Source of the DNA: Balneolaceae bacterium
GTDB taxonomy: Bacteria; Bacteroidota; Rhodothermia; Balneolales; Balneolaceae
Direction of reading: 5' to 3'
NCBI GenBank assembly: GCA_007134695.1
Contig: SLKI01000053.1
Coordinates: 1-64,000 of the forward strand
Length of the DNA: 64,000 nt
Shown one piece after another: positions 17,145 through 25,927 of the stretch. Below the pieces are notes generated by a model. The model had not been told where the DNA came from and did no database searches. It was given only the letters and a program-made list of their open reading frames with translations. The translations under genes and the position numbers were made by a program. The first letter of the stretch is position 1; every line of letters begins with the position of its first letter.

Positions 17145-17841
17145 TCAGTTTCCGGATGATTTCGGGCAGGGTGCGCTGGATAATCTCGTAAGTAAACCCT
17201 TTTCTCAGCAAATAAGCTGCAACTTTATCTCTGCGTTTTCGCTTCTCTTCCTCCCTGGAAAAGTGTCGTTTTCTTTTGACAGCTAAATCTACACAAATCT
17301 TCTCAAGCTCCCAATCATCCGAAAGCTTCGAAAGTACTTTGTCGACGGTAGCGGAAGTGACTCCTTTGCGGATCAAGCCGTTACGAATTTTAAGGGGCCC
17401 CCATTGATGGAATCTCAATTGATCGCAAGCATACTTCTCCGCAAACTCCTCTTCATTCAGATATCCTGAATTTTCCAGTTGTTCGAGAGCCGGACTGATC
17501 ATCTCCCGGTCAAACCCTTTTTTAAGAGCTTTGGTTTCGAGTTCATTCCGCGAATGATCACGTCTGGCCAGAAGTCGAATCAGATACTCCTTGGCGGCTC
17601 TCCTCTCTTCAGTTAATAGAATCGATTTGTATTGATCCTCGGTCAGAATCTCTCCCTCTTTCAGTTCAAATTCGGTAAGGGATTCACGACTGACCCCTAT
17701 TAAAAATCGATCTTCATGGTACAAAGAGTAGCGATCGTTCCTTCTTTTTTGCGGGGCGATTCGAGTGATTTCCGCTGGCAATGATGGAGTATTTTCACGA
17801 CCGGTACGTTTCTTTCTCCAGCGACTCATTTGGCCACCCAT
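17134..17841 (-). CDS. recX: regulatory protein RecX
   Basis: 235 residues. The three-helix RecX repeats are visible: AAKEYLIRLLARRDHSRNELETKALKKG, LNEEEFAEKYACDQLRFHQWGPLKIRNGLIRKGV and RDKVAAYLLRKGFTYEIIQRTL. RecX binds in the groove of RecA filaments and blocks strand exchange. An N-terminal part of about 90 residues precedes the repeats, a common longer form. It lies 49 bases after recA in the same operon. Confidence 0.9.
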   Translation of the reverse strand: MGGQMSRWRKKRTGRENTPSLPAEITRIAPQKRRNDRYSLYHEDRFLIGVSRESLTEFELKEGEILTEDQYKSILLTEERRAAKEYLIRLLARRDHSRNELETKALKKGFDREMISPALEQLENSGYLNEEEFAEKYACDQLRFHQWGPLKIRNGLIRKGVTSATVDKVLSKLSDDWELEKICVDLAVKRKRHFSREEEKRKRRDKVAAYLLRKGFTYEIIQRTLPEIIRKLNAD

Positions 17842-17890
17842 TATCCATTCTCATTTTACGGCTGCTCGGTGAGCATATAGAGGCCGTTCG

Positions 17891-18976
17891 TTAAGATTTA
17901 TCGGCTGCCTTCTCCTTTTCCCCGTTTTCTGATGAGTCAGCTGTTTCCTCTTTCTCTTCACCTTCCGGGAAGAGTTTCTCGCGGATCGTCTCTTCGATCT
18001 TCTGCTTAAGCGTCTCATCCTCTTCCAGGAACTGGATGGCGGCATCGGTTCCCTGGCCAATCGGCTCTCCCTCATACCGGTACCAGCTGCCCCGCTTTTC
18101 AATAATACCGTAATCGACAGCCAGGTCGAGAATTTCGGAGATTTTCGACGTCCCCTTACCGTAGATGATATTAAACTCAACGGTTTTAAAGGGAGGGGCC
18201 ACCTTGTTTTTGACCACTTTGACCTTGGTACGGTTGCCGATCACTTCGTCGCCCTTTTTCAGGGAACCGATTCGGCGTATATCCATGCGGACAGATGAAT
18301 AAAATTTCAAGGCCCGGCCGCCGGTTGTGGTTTCAGGATTACCGAACATTACTCCGATCTTTTCACGGATCTGGTTGATAAAAATACAGGAAGTTCTCGT
18401 TTTACTGACGATTCCGGTAATCTTTCTCAGTGCCTGCGACATCAGCCGTGCCTGGAGGCCGACGTGGGAATCTCCCATCTCTCCCTCGAGTTCGGCACGC
18501 GGTACCAGTGCAGCAACCGAATCCACGACGATGACATCCAGTGCTCCCGACCGTATCAGTGTTTCGGTGATCTCAAGTGCCTGTTCTCCGGAATCGGGCT
18601 GAGAAATGAGCAGCTCATCGGTTTTGATACCGAGCGCCTTGGCATACCGGGTGTCGAAAGCATGCTCGGCATCGATAAATGCGGCATATCCGCCGTTTTT
18701 CTGTGCTTCGGCGATCACCTGCATGGCGAGAGTGGTCTTGCCGCTCGCTTCCGGACCGTAGATCTCTGTAACACGTCCTCTTGGTATCCCTTTGACACCA
18801 AGTGCATAATCGAGGAGCAGCGATCCGGTCGAAATAGAGGGCACTTCGCTGACCGGCTGGTCTCCGAGGCGCATGATCGTGCCGCTGCCATGCTGTTTCT
18901 CGATCTGGCCGACGGCGATTTCCAGAGATTTGAGACGTTCTTTGTTGTTGGTGCTATTGGAATTTGAAGAAGCCAT
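17891..18976 (-). CDS. recA: recombinase RecA
   Basis: 361 residues. Walker [12 protein letters not shown] (about 74-84), Walker [16 protein letters not shown], loop 2 region [33 protein letters not shown], and an acidic C-terminal tail rich in E and K. It forms filaments on ssDNA, promotes homologous pairing and triggers LexA self-cleavage. A 10-bp palindrome, TCGTTAACGA, lies at 18992-19001 in its leader; I cannot call it a LexA site. Confidence 0.97.
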   Translation of the reverse strand: MASSNSNSTNNKERLKSLEIAVGQIEKQHGSGTIMRLGDQPVSEVPSISTGSLLLDYALGVKGIPRGRVTEIYGPEASGKTTLAMQVIAEAQKNGGYAAFIDAEHAFDTRYAKALGIKTDELLISQPDSGEQALEITETLIRSGALDVIVVDSVAALVPRAELEGEMGDSHVGLQARLMSQALRKITGIVSKTRTSCIFINQIREKIGVMFGNPETTTGGRALKFYSSVRMDIRRIGSLKKGDEVIGNRTKVKVVKNKVAPPFKTVEFNIIYGKGTSKISEILDLAVDYGIIEKRGSWYRYEGEPIGQGTDAAIQFLEEDETLKQKIEETIREKLFPEGEEKEETADSSENGEKEKAADKS

Positions 18977-19595
18977 AATCTGTCAGGCGGTTCGTTAACG
19001 ATTTTTCAGTCAATAAATGTGATCCGACAAGGAGTACAATCTGAAGTTAACCTTTTCAGGTGACGCCTTGTGACACCCTCCCAAAAAAAACTTGAACGGA
19101 ATCATCTGCTGCCCGGTCAGTCTTGCAGAGGACAGCTTCCGCTCGGGGTATATGTTAGATATATGTATGATAAAGTTTTGATCAATGACTTACGAATTAA
19201 ATTTCTGTTTAATTGCTGAGGGGTTCTTCTTAATTTGAATTTGATAAATCATTGAAATTATATGGAATAGATTGCAATATGAAAGAGAGGCTTTCTGATT
19301 GGAATCTGGTGCGGATCCATCCGGTACGATCCGACCGGTAATTTTTGAGAGCGTTAAAAGCCGGGAAGGATCGTTTCGGAATAAACTCAGAAATTGTAAA
19401 TGATTTAGTTGATGCAGGGATATTATGTTGAGGAATAGGTAATCGATCTGAATAGTGTGTAATTATGAAGGGCAAGCTGTTATGATGGCGCCGATATGAC
19501 GGCTTAGTCCCAGGCCTTACAGTTTTCTACACAGCATCGCTATCAAACACAGAGAAACCGGCCGATGCGGTCGGAAATTTAACCGATTGTTAAGC
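18977..19595. other. 610-base divergent intergenic region, recA / GWxTD gene
   Basis: No convincing gene. It is AT-richer than its surroundings and must hold the promoters for recA (minus) and the GWxTD gene (plus). Seen: the palindrome TCGTTAACGA at 18992-19001 and a CCGGCCG/CGGTCGG stem with a three-base loop just before the plus-strand gene (about 19559-19575). An 81-codon minus-strand frame at 19230-19475 has no recognisable features and I do not support it. Confidence 0.5.
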
Positions 19596-21695
19596 ATGTA
19601 TTATGTAATCTCCTTTCTATTATTGCTTTTACCGGCGATTGATTCGGGCACCGGTTCCTGGATCGAGTCGGGCGCAGAAATATGGAGCGACTCGGACGAA
19701 AATTCCTGGCTGGAGCTGGGCCTGGAGCTCGAACGCAACGGAGAGTATGAAGAGGCATTGGAAGTTTGGCAAAGTGCTCAGTCCGAACTTGATATACCAT
19801 CTGTTGCAATTGCAAATGCATATCTGCGGGTTGTTACCGAACAGCGGCTCGAAGACTATTATCCGGCAGCCATGGCCGGTTATCTTTGGGGGTACACCCA
19901 TGAAGAACCGGAATGGGTCGAAAAAAACCGCGAGGAGCTGGAAGCGGAGATCCTCAGGCTAGAACCGCTGGTTGGCAGTGATACGCGGCGAGAGTGGGAA
20001 ACACTTCTGGAAAATTCCGATCCCCATCTATCCGTCGAAATACGTAAATACTGGGAGAAAATGGACCCGGCTCCGGGCCGGATCTACAATGCCCGGCTGC
20101 TTGAACACTGGGAGCGGATCGCTTATGCCCGAGAACAATTCGACCGGAGTGAGAATCCGCCTTATGGAACCGATGACCGGGGGGTCTACTGGGTTCGTTA
20201 TGGTGAACCGGACAGAAATTCCAGCGGCCATCTTCAAATTACACGGGGTGATGTGATGAGTGTAAGCTGGAGACTTGAGCAAGGGTTTCTCACAGATGGA
20301 GAAGATGCACCCGAAGCGAGTGCCGAAGTGATGGCCAATGCGGTGTTTGATCTCGATCAGCAGCCCTATTATGAAGTGTGGACCTACGATCGGCCTTCAC
20401 AAGAGATGCGAGATGATCTGATACTGATTTTCGGTGAGACGGCAATTGGAGGTTTCGGCAGAGTCGAGACGGTAGAGGACTTTATCCCCTCCAGAGCATT
20501 TTCCATGTCAACGGGCCGATTCGACGTGCCAACATTAACAGGAACCCGCCATGTTGCAGGCATAAACCTGACTCCCGGGATGGTCATGCAGTGGATTTAC
20601 TACCGCCAGCTTGCTACCGTGGATAACTACTTCGCCATGAGATTCAGTCAGATAGAGACCGAATGGGATTCGGTCGACCCGGATAATCCACTCGGCCAGC
20701 ATAGCGGTCAGATGGTTGCCCAGCGGCATCGCGCCGAAGCGCTTCAAAATATGGCTCGTGCTCCGTCCGAGCTGTCGACCTACGAATCGGTCTTTCCGGA
20801 AATCACGCTGGAAGCCCATCAGTACAGGTTGCTGGATGAGCAGAACCGTCCGGTATTTGTAACATTCCTCGAAAGCAGGCCGGCAAGTGCATTTCTGGAG
20901 GATCTGGTTCATAATCAGGATTCGATGTTTGATTCGGAGGATATCAATCAGGAGCTGGAGGATGGGTATGTATTGAATCACTATCGATATGTTCACGGAA
21001 TGCAGCTTCGGGATGAAGAGTGGACTCTTCTTGCCGAATCGACGCAAGATCCGCCAGTAGTAATCGACTATGACCAGGAGATTCCCAGCAGTTCACTTTT
21101 TGTCATTCCCTATGTTTCCGGTGAAACAACTCAAGTATTCTATGCCGAACTTGAAAACATGCATCCGGCCACATCACCTCGTGTTGAGACCTCCTTCCCC
21201 CAACGCCTCCGGGGGCTTGGCAAAATAGAAGTCACTCAGCCTGAACCGCTGATCGCCGGGCCGGGTGAGCTGCTGGCCAGTGATCTGATCTTCGGTTATC
21301 AGATGCAGGCCGACCCCCCCGAAGGGAGTTTTCTGCCGTTTGTGGTCTCGAATGACAGGAGAGTTCCCTATAACGAAAACCTTGCAGTCCATTTTGAAGT
21401 TTACCAGCTTGAGCAGGATGATGAGGGGATTGCACGATTCGATGTGGCCTATGAGATCCGGCCCGTAGAGCAGAGAATTTTCTGGACACGAAGGCAGGAG
21501 GAGCAGTTGTCGATTCGCCTGAACTTTGAACATGATGCGCCCAGGTTTTCGGAAAGTGTTGAAATTCAGACTCAGGATCTTGCGCCGGGTGACTATGAAT
21601 TGACCTGGACAGTGGAAGATCGGCAGAGCGGCCGCTCTTTCGAACAGATCGTACCTTTTGAGGTGAGGCCCATGCTTGAAAGGGAATCCCAGTAA
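19596..21695 (+). CDS. GWxTD-domain protein (secreted or surface, function unknown)
   Basis: 699 residues from ATG 19596 (a TTG 9 bases upstream is also possible). The N-terminus is hydrophobic (VISFLLLLLPAI), a signal peptide or anchor. A TPR-like start (about 30-75) is followed by the GWxTD domain: KYWEKMDPAPGRIYNARLLEHWERIAYAREQF and then GTDDRGVYWVRYGEPD. The tryptophan of the name-giving motif is replaced (PYGTDDRG), but the RG and RYGEPD part is intact. The C-terminal half is beta-rich and unrecognised. This domain is common in Bacteroidota-like phyla and has no settled function. Confidence 0.8.
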   Translation: MYYVISFLLLLLPAIDSGTGSWIESGAEIWSDSDENSWLELGLELERNGEYEEALEVWQSAQSELDIPSVAIANAYLRVVTEQRLEDYYPAAMAGYLWGYTHEEPEWVEKNREELEAEILRLEPLVGSDTRREWETLLENSDPHLSVEIRKYWEKMDPAPGRIYNARLLEHWERIAYAREQFDRSENPPYGTDDRGVYWVRYGEPDRNSSGHLQITRGDVMSVSWRLEQGFLTDGEDAPEASAEVMANAVFDLDQQPYYEVWTYDRPSQEMRDDLILIFGETAIGGFGRVETVEDFIPSRAFSMSTGRFDVPTLTGTRHVAGINLTPGMVMQWIYYRQLATVDNYFAMRFSQIETEWDSVDPDNPLGQHSGQMVAQRHRAEALQNMARAPSELSTYESVFPEITLEAHQYRLLDEQNRPVFVTFLESRPASAFLEDLVHNQDSMFDSEDINQELEDGYVLNHYRYVHGMQLRDEEWTLLAESTQDPPVVIDYDQEIPSSSLFVIPYVSGETTQVFYAELENMHPATSPRVETSFPQRLRGLGKIEVTQPEPLIAGPGELLASDLIFGYQMQADPPEGSFLPFVVSNDRRVPYNENLAVHFEVYQLEQDDEGIARFDVAYEIRPVEQRIFWTRRQEEQLSIRLNFEHDAPRFSESVEIQTQDLAPGDYELTWTVEDRQSGRSFEQIVPFEVRPMLERESQ

Positions 21696-21727
21696 CTACC
21701 AAATCTCACAAAATGTACTGAAGCGGT

Positions 21728-22873
21728 ATGAATCAAATGAACGGAAATGACAATCTGATGAGACAATTTTCGATTCGGAGTTCAATTCCAGCTGTACTGC
21801 TTGCTATTCTGACAGCCGGCCTTTTGCTGTCGCCGGATCTGAATGCACAATCCGGTGCGGAGAAAACGATCAGTGGTACGGTCACGGATGCGGAGAACGG
21901 AGAGCCTGTGGAGCTTGTCAATGTTTTCATCTCACAAACCACAGTTGGAACAATTACGGATGAAAATGGTGAATTTGAGTTTACCACGCGTCTGGAAGGT
22001 GTCCACGAACTGGTTTTCAGTTTTATCGGTTATCAAAGTGAAATTATCGTGGTCGACCTGAACGATTCGCAGCGTTTCTACTCTTTTGATGCAGAGCTCG
22101 ATCGGGAAACAGTGGAGATGGAGGAGCTGAGCGTAGCTGCCTCCAACGTTGAGTGGCAGCAGAAATTTCGGCAGTTCAGAGAACAGTTTATCGGTACGAC
22201 CTCCAACGCCAGAGATACCGAAATTCTCAATTCTTGGGTTATCGACTTTGATGAGGATGGCTCCGGCAATCTGCTTGCCACGGCTCAGGTTCCGCTTGAA
22301 ATCGTGAACCGGGCACTCGGATATAAAATCTATGTAGAGATGGTCGATTTTCAGTGGGCAGGAAGTGGCGTATCCGGATTTTATAAAGCCCAGATGCGAT
22401 ATGAAGAGTTGGAACCCGGCAGCCGTCGACAACAGCGTCAGTGGGAACGAAATCGGGAGCGAACATATCGTGGGTCATTCGAACATTTTTTGGTCAGCCT
22501 GTACAACGATGAATTAAGAAGGAATCAGTTTGAAGTCGTCCGGGTCGGAACGACGGACCGGGCACAGATCTATCCGCTCAGTCCGGGAGAGATGAGGCTT
22601 CGACAGCTCGAAAGCGGAAGGCTACCGTCCGGAATGGATGAGTCGCTGAAAGGTTTCAGGCTGGCCCGGCCGGTCGATATACTGTACGGACACCCCCAGG
22701 ATCGATTCAGGGATAACAGGCCAAGATCCAGAATTGTGCCGCTGAATAACAGTCAGGAGTTCTTTGTGACTGAAGACGGGAGACTTCATGATCCGCTGGC
22801 GGTTCGGGTCGAAGGACACTGGGCCAACCACCGCATCGCCAATATGGTGCCGGCAGATTTTATGATCGAATAA
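21728..22873 (+). CDS. CarboxypepD_reg-like domain outer-surface protein
   Basis: 381 residues. Signal peptide about 15-38 (VLLAILTAGLLLSPDLNA, cut before QSG). The carboxypeptidase-regulatory-like domain follows (ISGTVTDAENGEPVELVNVFI, TITDENGEFEFTT, FSFIGYQSEIIVV), as seen at the front of SusC/TonB receptors but here without a barrel. The remaining 270 residues form a domain often found after it in Bacteroidota, role unknown. It begins 32 bases after the GWxTD gene. An internal ATG at 21758 is an alternative start. Confidence 0.8.
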   Translation: MNQMNGNDNLMRQFSIRSSIPAVLLAILTAGLLLSPDLNAQSGAEKTISGTVTDAENGEPVELVNVFISQTTVGTITDENGEFEFTTRLEGVHELVFSFIGYQSEIIVVDLNDSQRFYSFDAELDRETVEMEELSVAASNVEWQQKFRQFREQFIGTTSNARDTEILNSWVIDFDEDGSGNLLATAQVPLEIVNRALGYKIYVEMVDFQWAGSGVSGFYKAQMRYEELEPGSRRQQRQWERNRERTYRGSFEHFLVSLYNDELRRNQFEVVRVGTTDRAQIYPLSPGEMRLRQLESGRLPSGMDESLKGFRLARPVDILYGHPQDRFRDNRPRSRIVPLNNSQEFFVTEDGRLHDPLAVRVEGHWANHRIANMVPADFMIE

Positions 22874-22908
22874 AATCGAGCTATCTTGCCGGATAAATCT
22901 CCCGATCC

Positions 22909-23754
22909 ATGCAGGTACTCATTGCCGACAGCGGCGCCACGAAAACAGACTGGGCTTACATTGAGAACGGAAAACCGGTTTTTTTACAATCATCCGGGCT
23001 TCATCCTGCTTATCTGGACCCGGAGAAAGCGTTAAAAGAGCTTCAGCACACTCTGGCGGGGCTGCATCCAGACTTAATAATATTCTATGGTGCCGGCTGT
23101 TACTCCGGGGAGGCGGCCCAACCGGTCGCAGATCTGCTTTCGAGACATTTTCCCGGTTGTCGGCTTCGTGTTGAGGATGATCTGGCTGCCGTTGCCCACG
23201 CTTATCTTGCTGATGGGGATGGTCTGGCGGGAATTCTCGGGACAGGTTCCGCGTCGGGGTATTTCAAAAAGGGCAAAAAATCGGACCAGGTCCCCTCGCT
23301 CGGATTTGTACTGGGGGATGAAGGGAGTGCGGCGGATATCGGAAAACGGATCTTGAAACGGGCTCTTCGGAAGGATCTTTCGAATCGGGCGATTCGTCAG
23401 GTGGAGGAACGCATCGGCGGGCTCACATATCACCGGATTGTTGACAGAATCTACCGGGAACCGATGCCAAGCCGTTTTCTGGCCGAAACGACCCGCAAAG
23501 TTTTTCAGCAGGAGGCTGCCGAAGAGCTGATCGATATTGCACGAGAGTCGATCGAGGCGTATCTGGAGTCTCATCTGAAAAAATACCCGGTATTTCCCAA
23601 AGCGTCGATTGTCCTGTCGGGCGGTGTTGTGAAACATTTCCAGGTGCTGATCGGCGAGGTGCTGGCAGCCCATGGAGCTGAAAGCGTGACACTGGCTGAA
23701 GGAGTAATCTCGGCACTTGCCGACAGACAGATTCAAAAACATTCATCTTTATGA
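22909..23754 (+). CDS. BadF/BadG-type ATPase, N-acetylglucosamine-kinase-like
   Basis: 281 residues of the actin-like ATPase fold: phosphate-1 loop LIADSGATKTDWAYI at the N-terminus, VEDDLAAVAHAYLADG in the middle, then GILGTGSASGYF and FVLGDEGSAADIGKR, and IVLSGGVVKHFQ near the end. Members phosphorylate GlcNAc or other amino sugars; the related BcrA/BadF are CoA-reductase activators, but the cysteines of those are not evident. With anmK elsewhere in the window, a role in amino-sugar or wall recycling is plausible. Confidence 0.8.
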   Translation: MQVLIADSGATKTDWAYIENGKPVFLQSSGLHPAYLDPEKALKELQHTLAGLHPDLIIFYGAGCYSGEAAQPVADLLSRHFPGCRLRVEDDLAAVAHAYLADGDGLAGILGTGSASGYFKKGKKSDQVPSLGFVLGDEGSAADIGKRILKRALRKDLSNRAIRQVEERIGGLTYHRIVDRIYREPMPSRFLAETTRKVFQQEAAEELIDIARESIEAYLESHLKKYPVFPKASIVLSGGVVKHFQVLIGEVLAAHGAESVTLAEGVISALADRQIQKHSSL

Positions 23755-23838
23755 CGTTGACTTACACCTATCTAGAAACTGACAGACACCCATTTAAAAA
23801 CTGATTTACACCCATCATGACATTGACGGACACCCATT
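23751..23838 (+). repeat. 22-bp tandem repeat, four degenerate copies, running into the start of tatD
   Basis: Units at 23751-23772, 23773-23794, 23795-23816 and 23817-23838 share the core CTGAnnnACACCCAT (with TTGA in units 1 and 4 and a T for the second C of CCC in unit 1). Unit 4 is the first 22 bases of the tatD coding sequence. Unit 1 also begins with ATG, overlapping the stop of the kinase gene as ATGA; in units 2 and 3 that triplet reads TAG and TAA. The period is not a multiple of three. Confidence 0.9.
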
Positions 23839-24584
23839 GCCATCTCTATCTGGATAAATTTGACGAGGACCTCGGCCAGGTGCTCGACAGAGCGTATGAG
23901 GCAGGAATCCGGGAAATCTATTTGCCTGCGATAGACTGGAGTTCACTGGAGCAGATGGATAAGCTTTCTCATCCCCATATCCGCTTTCACAAGATGGCGG
24001 GGGTTCACCCTTGTGAAGTAGAGAAAAACTGGCCGGTCGATGCGGACCGGCTCGCCGAGCTTTTGAGCGGGGAGGAGTATATCGCTGTCGGAGAGACTGG
24101 CCTGGACTACTACTGGAGCAGAGATCATATCGACCGGCAGAAAGAGAGCCTGTCGATTCATTGTGGTCTCGCCAAAAAGCTGGAGAAGCCGATTGTTCTG
24201 CATAATCGCAATAGTACGGCTGATCTGCTTGATTTGATTGAATCGGAGCAGGATGGGGCACTAAGGGGTGTCTGGCACTGTTTTTCCGGGACACTGGAAG
24301 AAGCGAACCGTGCATTAGATCTTGGGCTCTACCTGGGAATCGGAGGAATTCTAACATTTAAAAATTCGAAACTCGATCAGGTTGTCGCACAATTGCCGAA
24401 AGAGAGGCTGATTCTTGAAACAGATGCTCCATTTCTGGCTCCAGATCCGAAACGCGGAAAAAGAAACGAACCGGCCTATATGCTTTATACAGCCCGCAAG
24501 CTTGCCGAAGTTATGGGTGAGTCGCTGGAGGAGACGGCCAGAATTACCACCCGGAATGCAACCGAACTTTTTCGGCCAAATTGA
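23817..24584 (+). CDS. tatD: TatD-family metal-dependent DNase
   Basis: 255 residues. Metal ligands are seen in TDTHCHLYLDKF at the N-terminus, GVHPCEV near 62, VGETGLDYYWSRDH near 90, LHNRNS near 128, WHCFSGT near 152 and LETDAPFLAP near 200. TatD enzymes are 3'-5' exonucleases or deoxynucleoside-repair hydrolases; the substrate may also be D-aminoacyl or small amide compounds. The start ATG is the first base of the last 22-bp repeat unit, and the region upstream contains a competing ATG at 23751. Confidence 0.92.
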   Translation: MTLTDTHCHLYLDKFDEDLGQVLDRAYEAGIREIYLPAIDWSSLEQMDKLSHPHIRFHKMAGVHPCEVEKNWPVDADRLAELLSGEEYIAVGETGLDYYWSRDHIDRQKESLSIHCGLAKKLEKPIVLHNRNSTADLLDLIESEQDGALRGVWHCFSGTLEEANRALDLGLYLGIGGILTFKNSKLDQVVAQLPKERLILETDAPFLAPDPKRGKRNEPAYMLYTARKLAEVMGESLEETARITTRNATELFRPN

Positions 24585-24647
24585 GGCCGGAAATTCTAAA
24601 GGGCGGGGAATGCGTCAACTACATAGATGAAGGCTGACGGTCTGTAT

Positions 24648-25850
24648 TCATCCGGGCTTTCCGGAAGAAATTCCAAGTTTTTTCAGAAGGGGCCAGCGTT
24701 TCAGAGCCGTTGGTTCAGTCTGCAGAAAACAAAACTCATCTCTCAGGGGGAAAGAAGTTCTCAGCCTTGCAAAGCCTTCCGATTTTTTTTTCGGAGCCTT
24801 GCCGATTAACTTTCTGAATCTTGTATGGTATTCAACGATCGGATGAATCGATGCTAACTGTTTTAATAATTCCGGTTCGTCCGGTTCGGGCCGGATTTCG
24901 GACAGCCAGCTTTTAAAATCAGAGATCTGGCCCGGAGAGGCGATATCCCCGGCCTCCGGGTGATCGGCTGTGGATTCGTCACCGTCGGAACTACCGTTCA
25001 GATCGAATGTTTTGGCTAGTTCGGCGATTAGCATCGATGTGGCTCTCTTTTTGGCCTGTCGTGAATAACCGGCAATGTGAGGTGTGTGAAACAGAGCGTT
25101 CCGGGCCGACGTGTCGTCAAAGCGGGGCTCATCTTGCCATACGTCCAGTACAAAGTTTTCAACCCTCTTCTCTTTCCGTGCGCTGACCAGCTCCTTCTCG
25201 TCGACGACTCCACCCCTTGCAGTGTTAATTATTAGCCGAAACCGGCCTGCTGCCAGCTTCTCCCTGTCAAGCCAGCGGTCAGTCGCCCATTTGCCATCGG
25301 TTTTGAGAGGCAAGTGGAAGGTTAAAAGATTACAGTCTAAGATCTCGTCGATGGAAGCACTTCGAAAGTGACCCTCTCTAGCCTGTCTGGGGGGATCATG
25401 CAGAATGTACGGTACGGAGATGGAGTCGAAAAGATCCGCGACGGCTTGTCCGGTATAGCCTGCCCCTACGATACCGGCTCTGATTTCGGAAAGATTTATA
25501 CCCCGAAGAGCTGACCAGAGGAGTGTTGTAACGGCTACATACTCACCTACCGGTCTGGCATTGCAACCTGGTGCATGAATAAAGGAGATTCCAAGCCGGT
25601 CGAGCCACTCCCGGTCGACATGGTCCTCCCCGGCGGTCGCACTTCCGATCAGCTTCAATTTACCGGGAGCGGCCGGCAGAGTCCGGGCAGTAATCGGTGT
25701 AACGGTTCGAATAAATAGAGCATCCGCCTTTTCAAGGTCACCAGGCATTCCCCGGGCCGGATCGAATCGGGAAAGATTTACCTGTTCGGGAAGCTGGATC
25801 CCGTCAAACGGAATATACTTGTCGGCAAGAAGTTCAATCCGCTTTCTCAT
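24648..25850 (-). CDS. pdxB: 4-phosphoerythronate dehydrogenase (vitamin B6 synthesis)
   Basis: 400 residues from ATG 25850; ATGs at 25898 and 25886 are upstream alternatives. D-2-hydroxyacid dehydrogenase fold with the PdxB-specific segments ADKYIP, ADALFIRTVTPIT, GSATAGEDHVD, APGCNARPVGEYV, the NAD-binding GIVGAGYTGQAVA, DPPRQAREG, LTFHLPLKTDG, VLDVWQDEP and PHIAGYS. It oxidises 4-phosphoerythronate on the DXP-dependent pyridoxal phosphate route. The C-terminal 110 residues after the catalytic part match the place of the PdxB dimerisation domain but are hard to recognise. Divergent from the phosphorylase gene. Confidence 0.88.
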   Translation of the reverse strand: MRKRIELLADKYIPFDGIQLPEQVNLSRFDPARGMPGDLEKADALFIRTVTPITARTLPAAPGKLKLIGSATAGEDHVDREWLDRLGISFIHAPGCNARPVGEYVAVTTLLWSALRGINLSEIRAGIVGAGYTGQAVADLFDSISVPYILHDPPRQAREGHFRSASIDEILDCNLLTFHLPLKTDGKWATDRWLDREKLAAGRFRLIINTARGGVVDEKELVSARKEKRVENFVLDVWQDEPRFDDTSARNALFHTPHIAGYSRQAKKRATSMLIAELAKTFDLNGSSDGDESTADHPEAGDIASPGQISDFKSWLSEIRPEPDEPELLKQLASIHPIVEYHTRFRKLIGKAPKKKSEGFARLRTSFPLRDEFCFLQTEPTALKRWPLLKKLGISSGKPG

Positions 25851-25927
25851 ACACTTTAAAATCAACAAATATTCTGTAATATCCATCCAATCGAACATCA
25901 GAACTCCAATCGAAATCAAACAGTTCA

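Noticed and set aside
19230-19475. 81-codon minus-strand frame between recA and the GWxTD gene
   Set aside because: No domain or hydrophobic pattern, AT-rich sequence and no neighbours in an operon; most likely chance.
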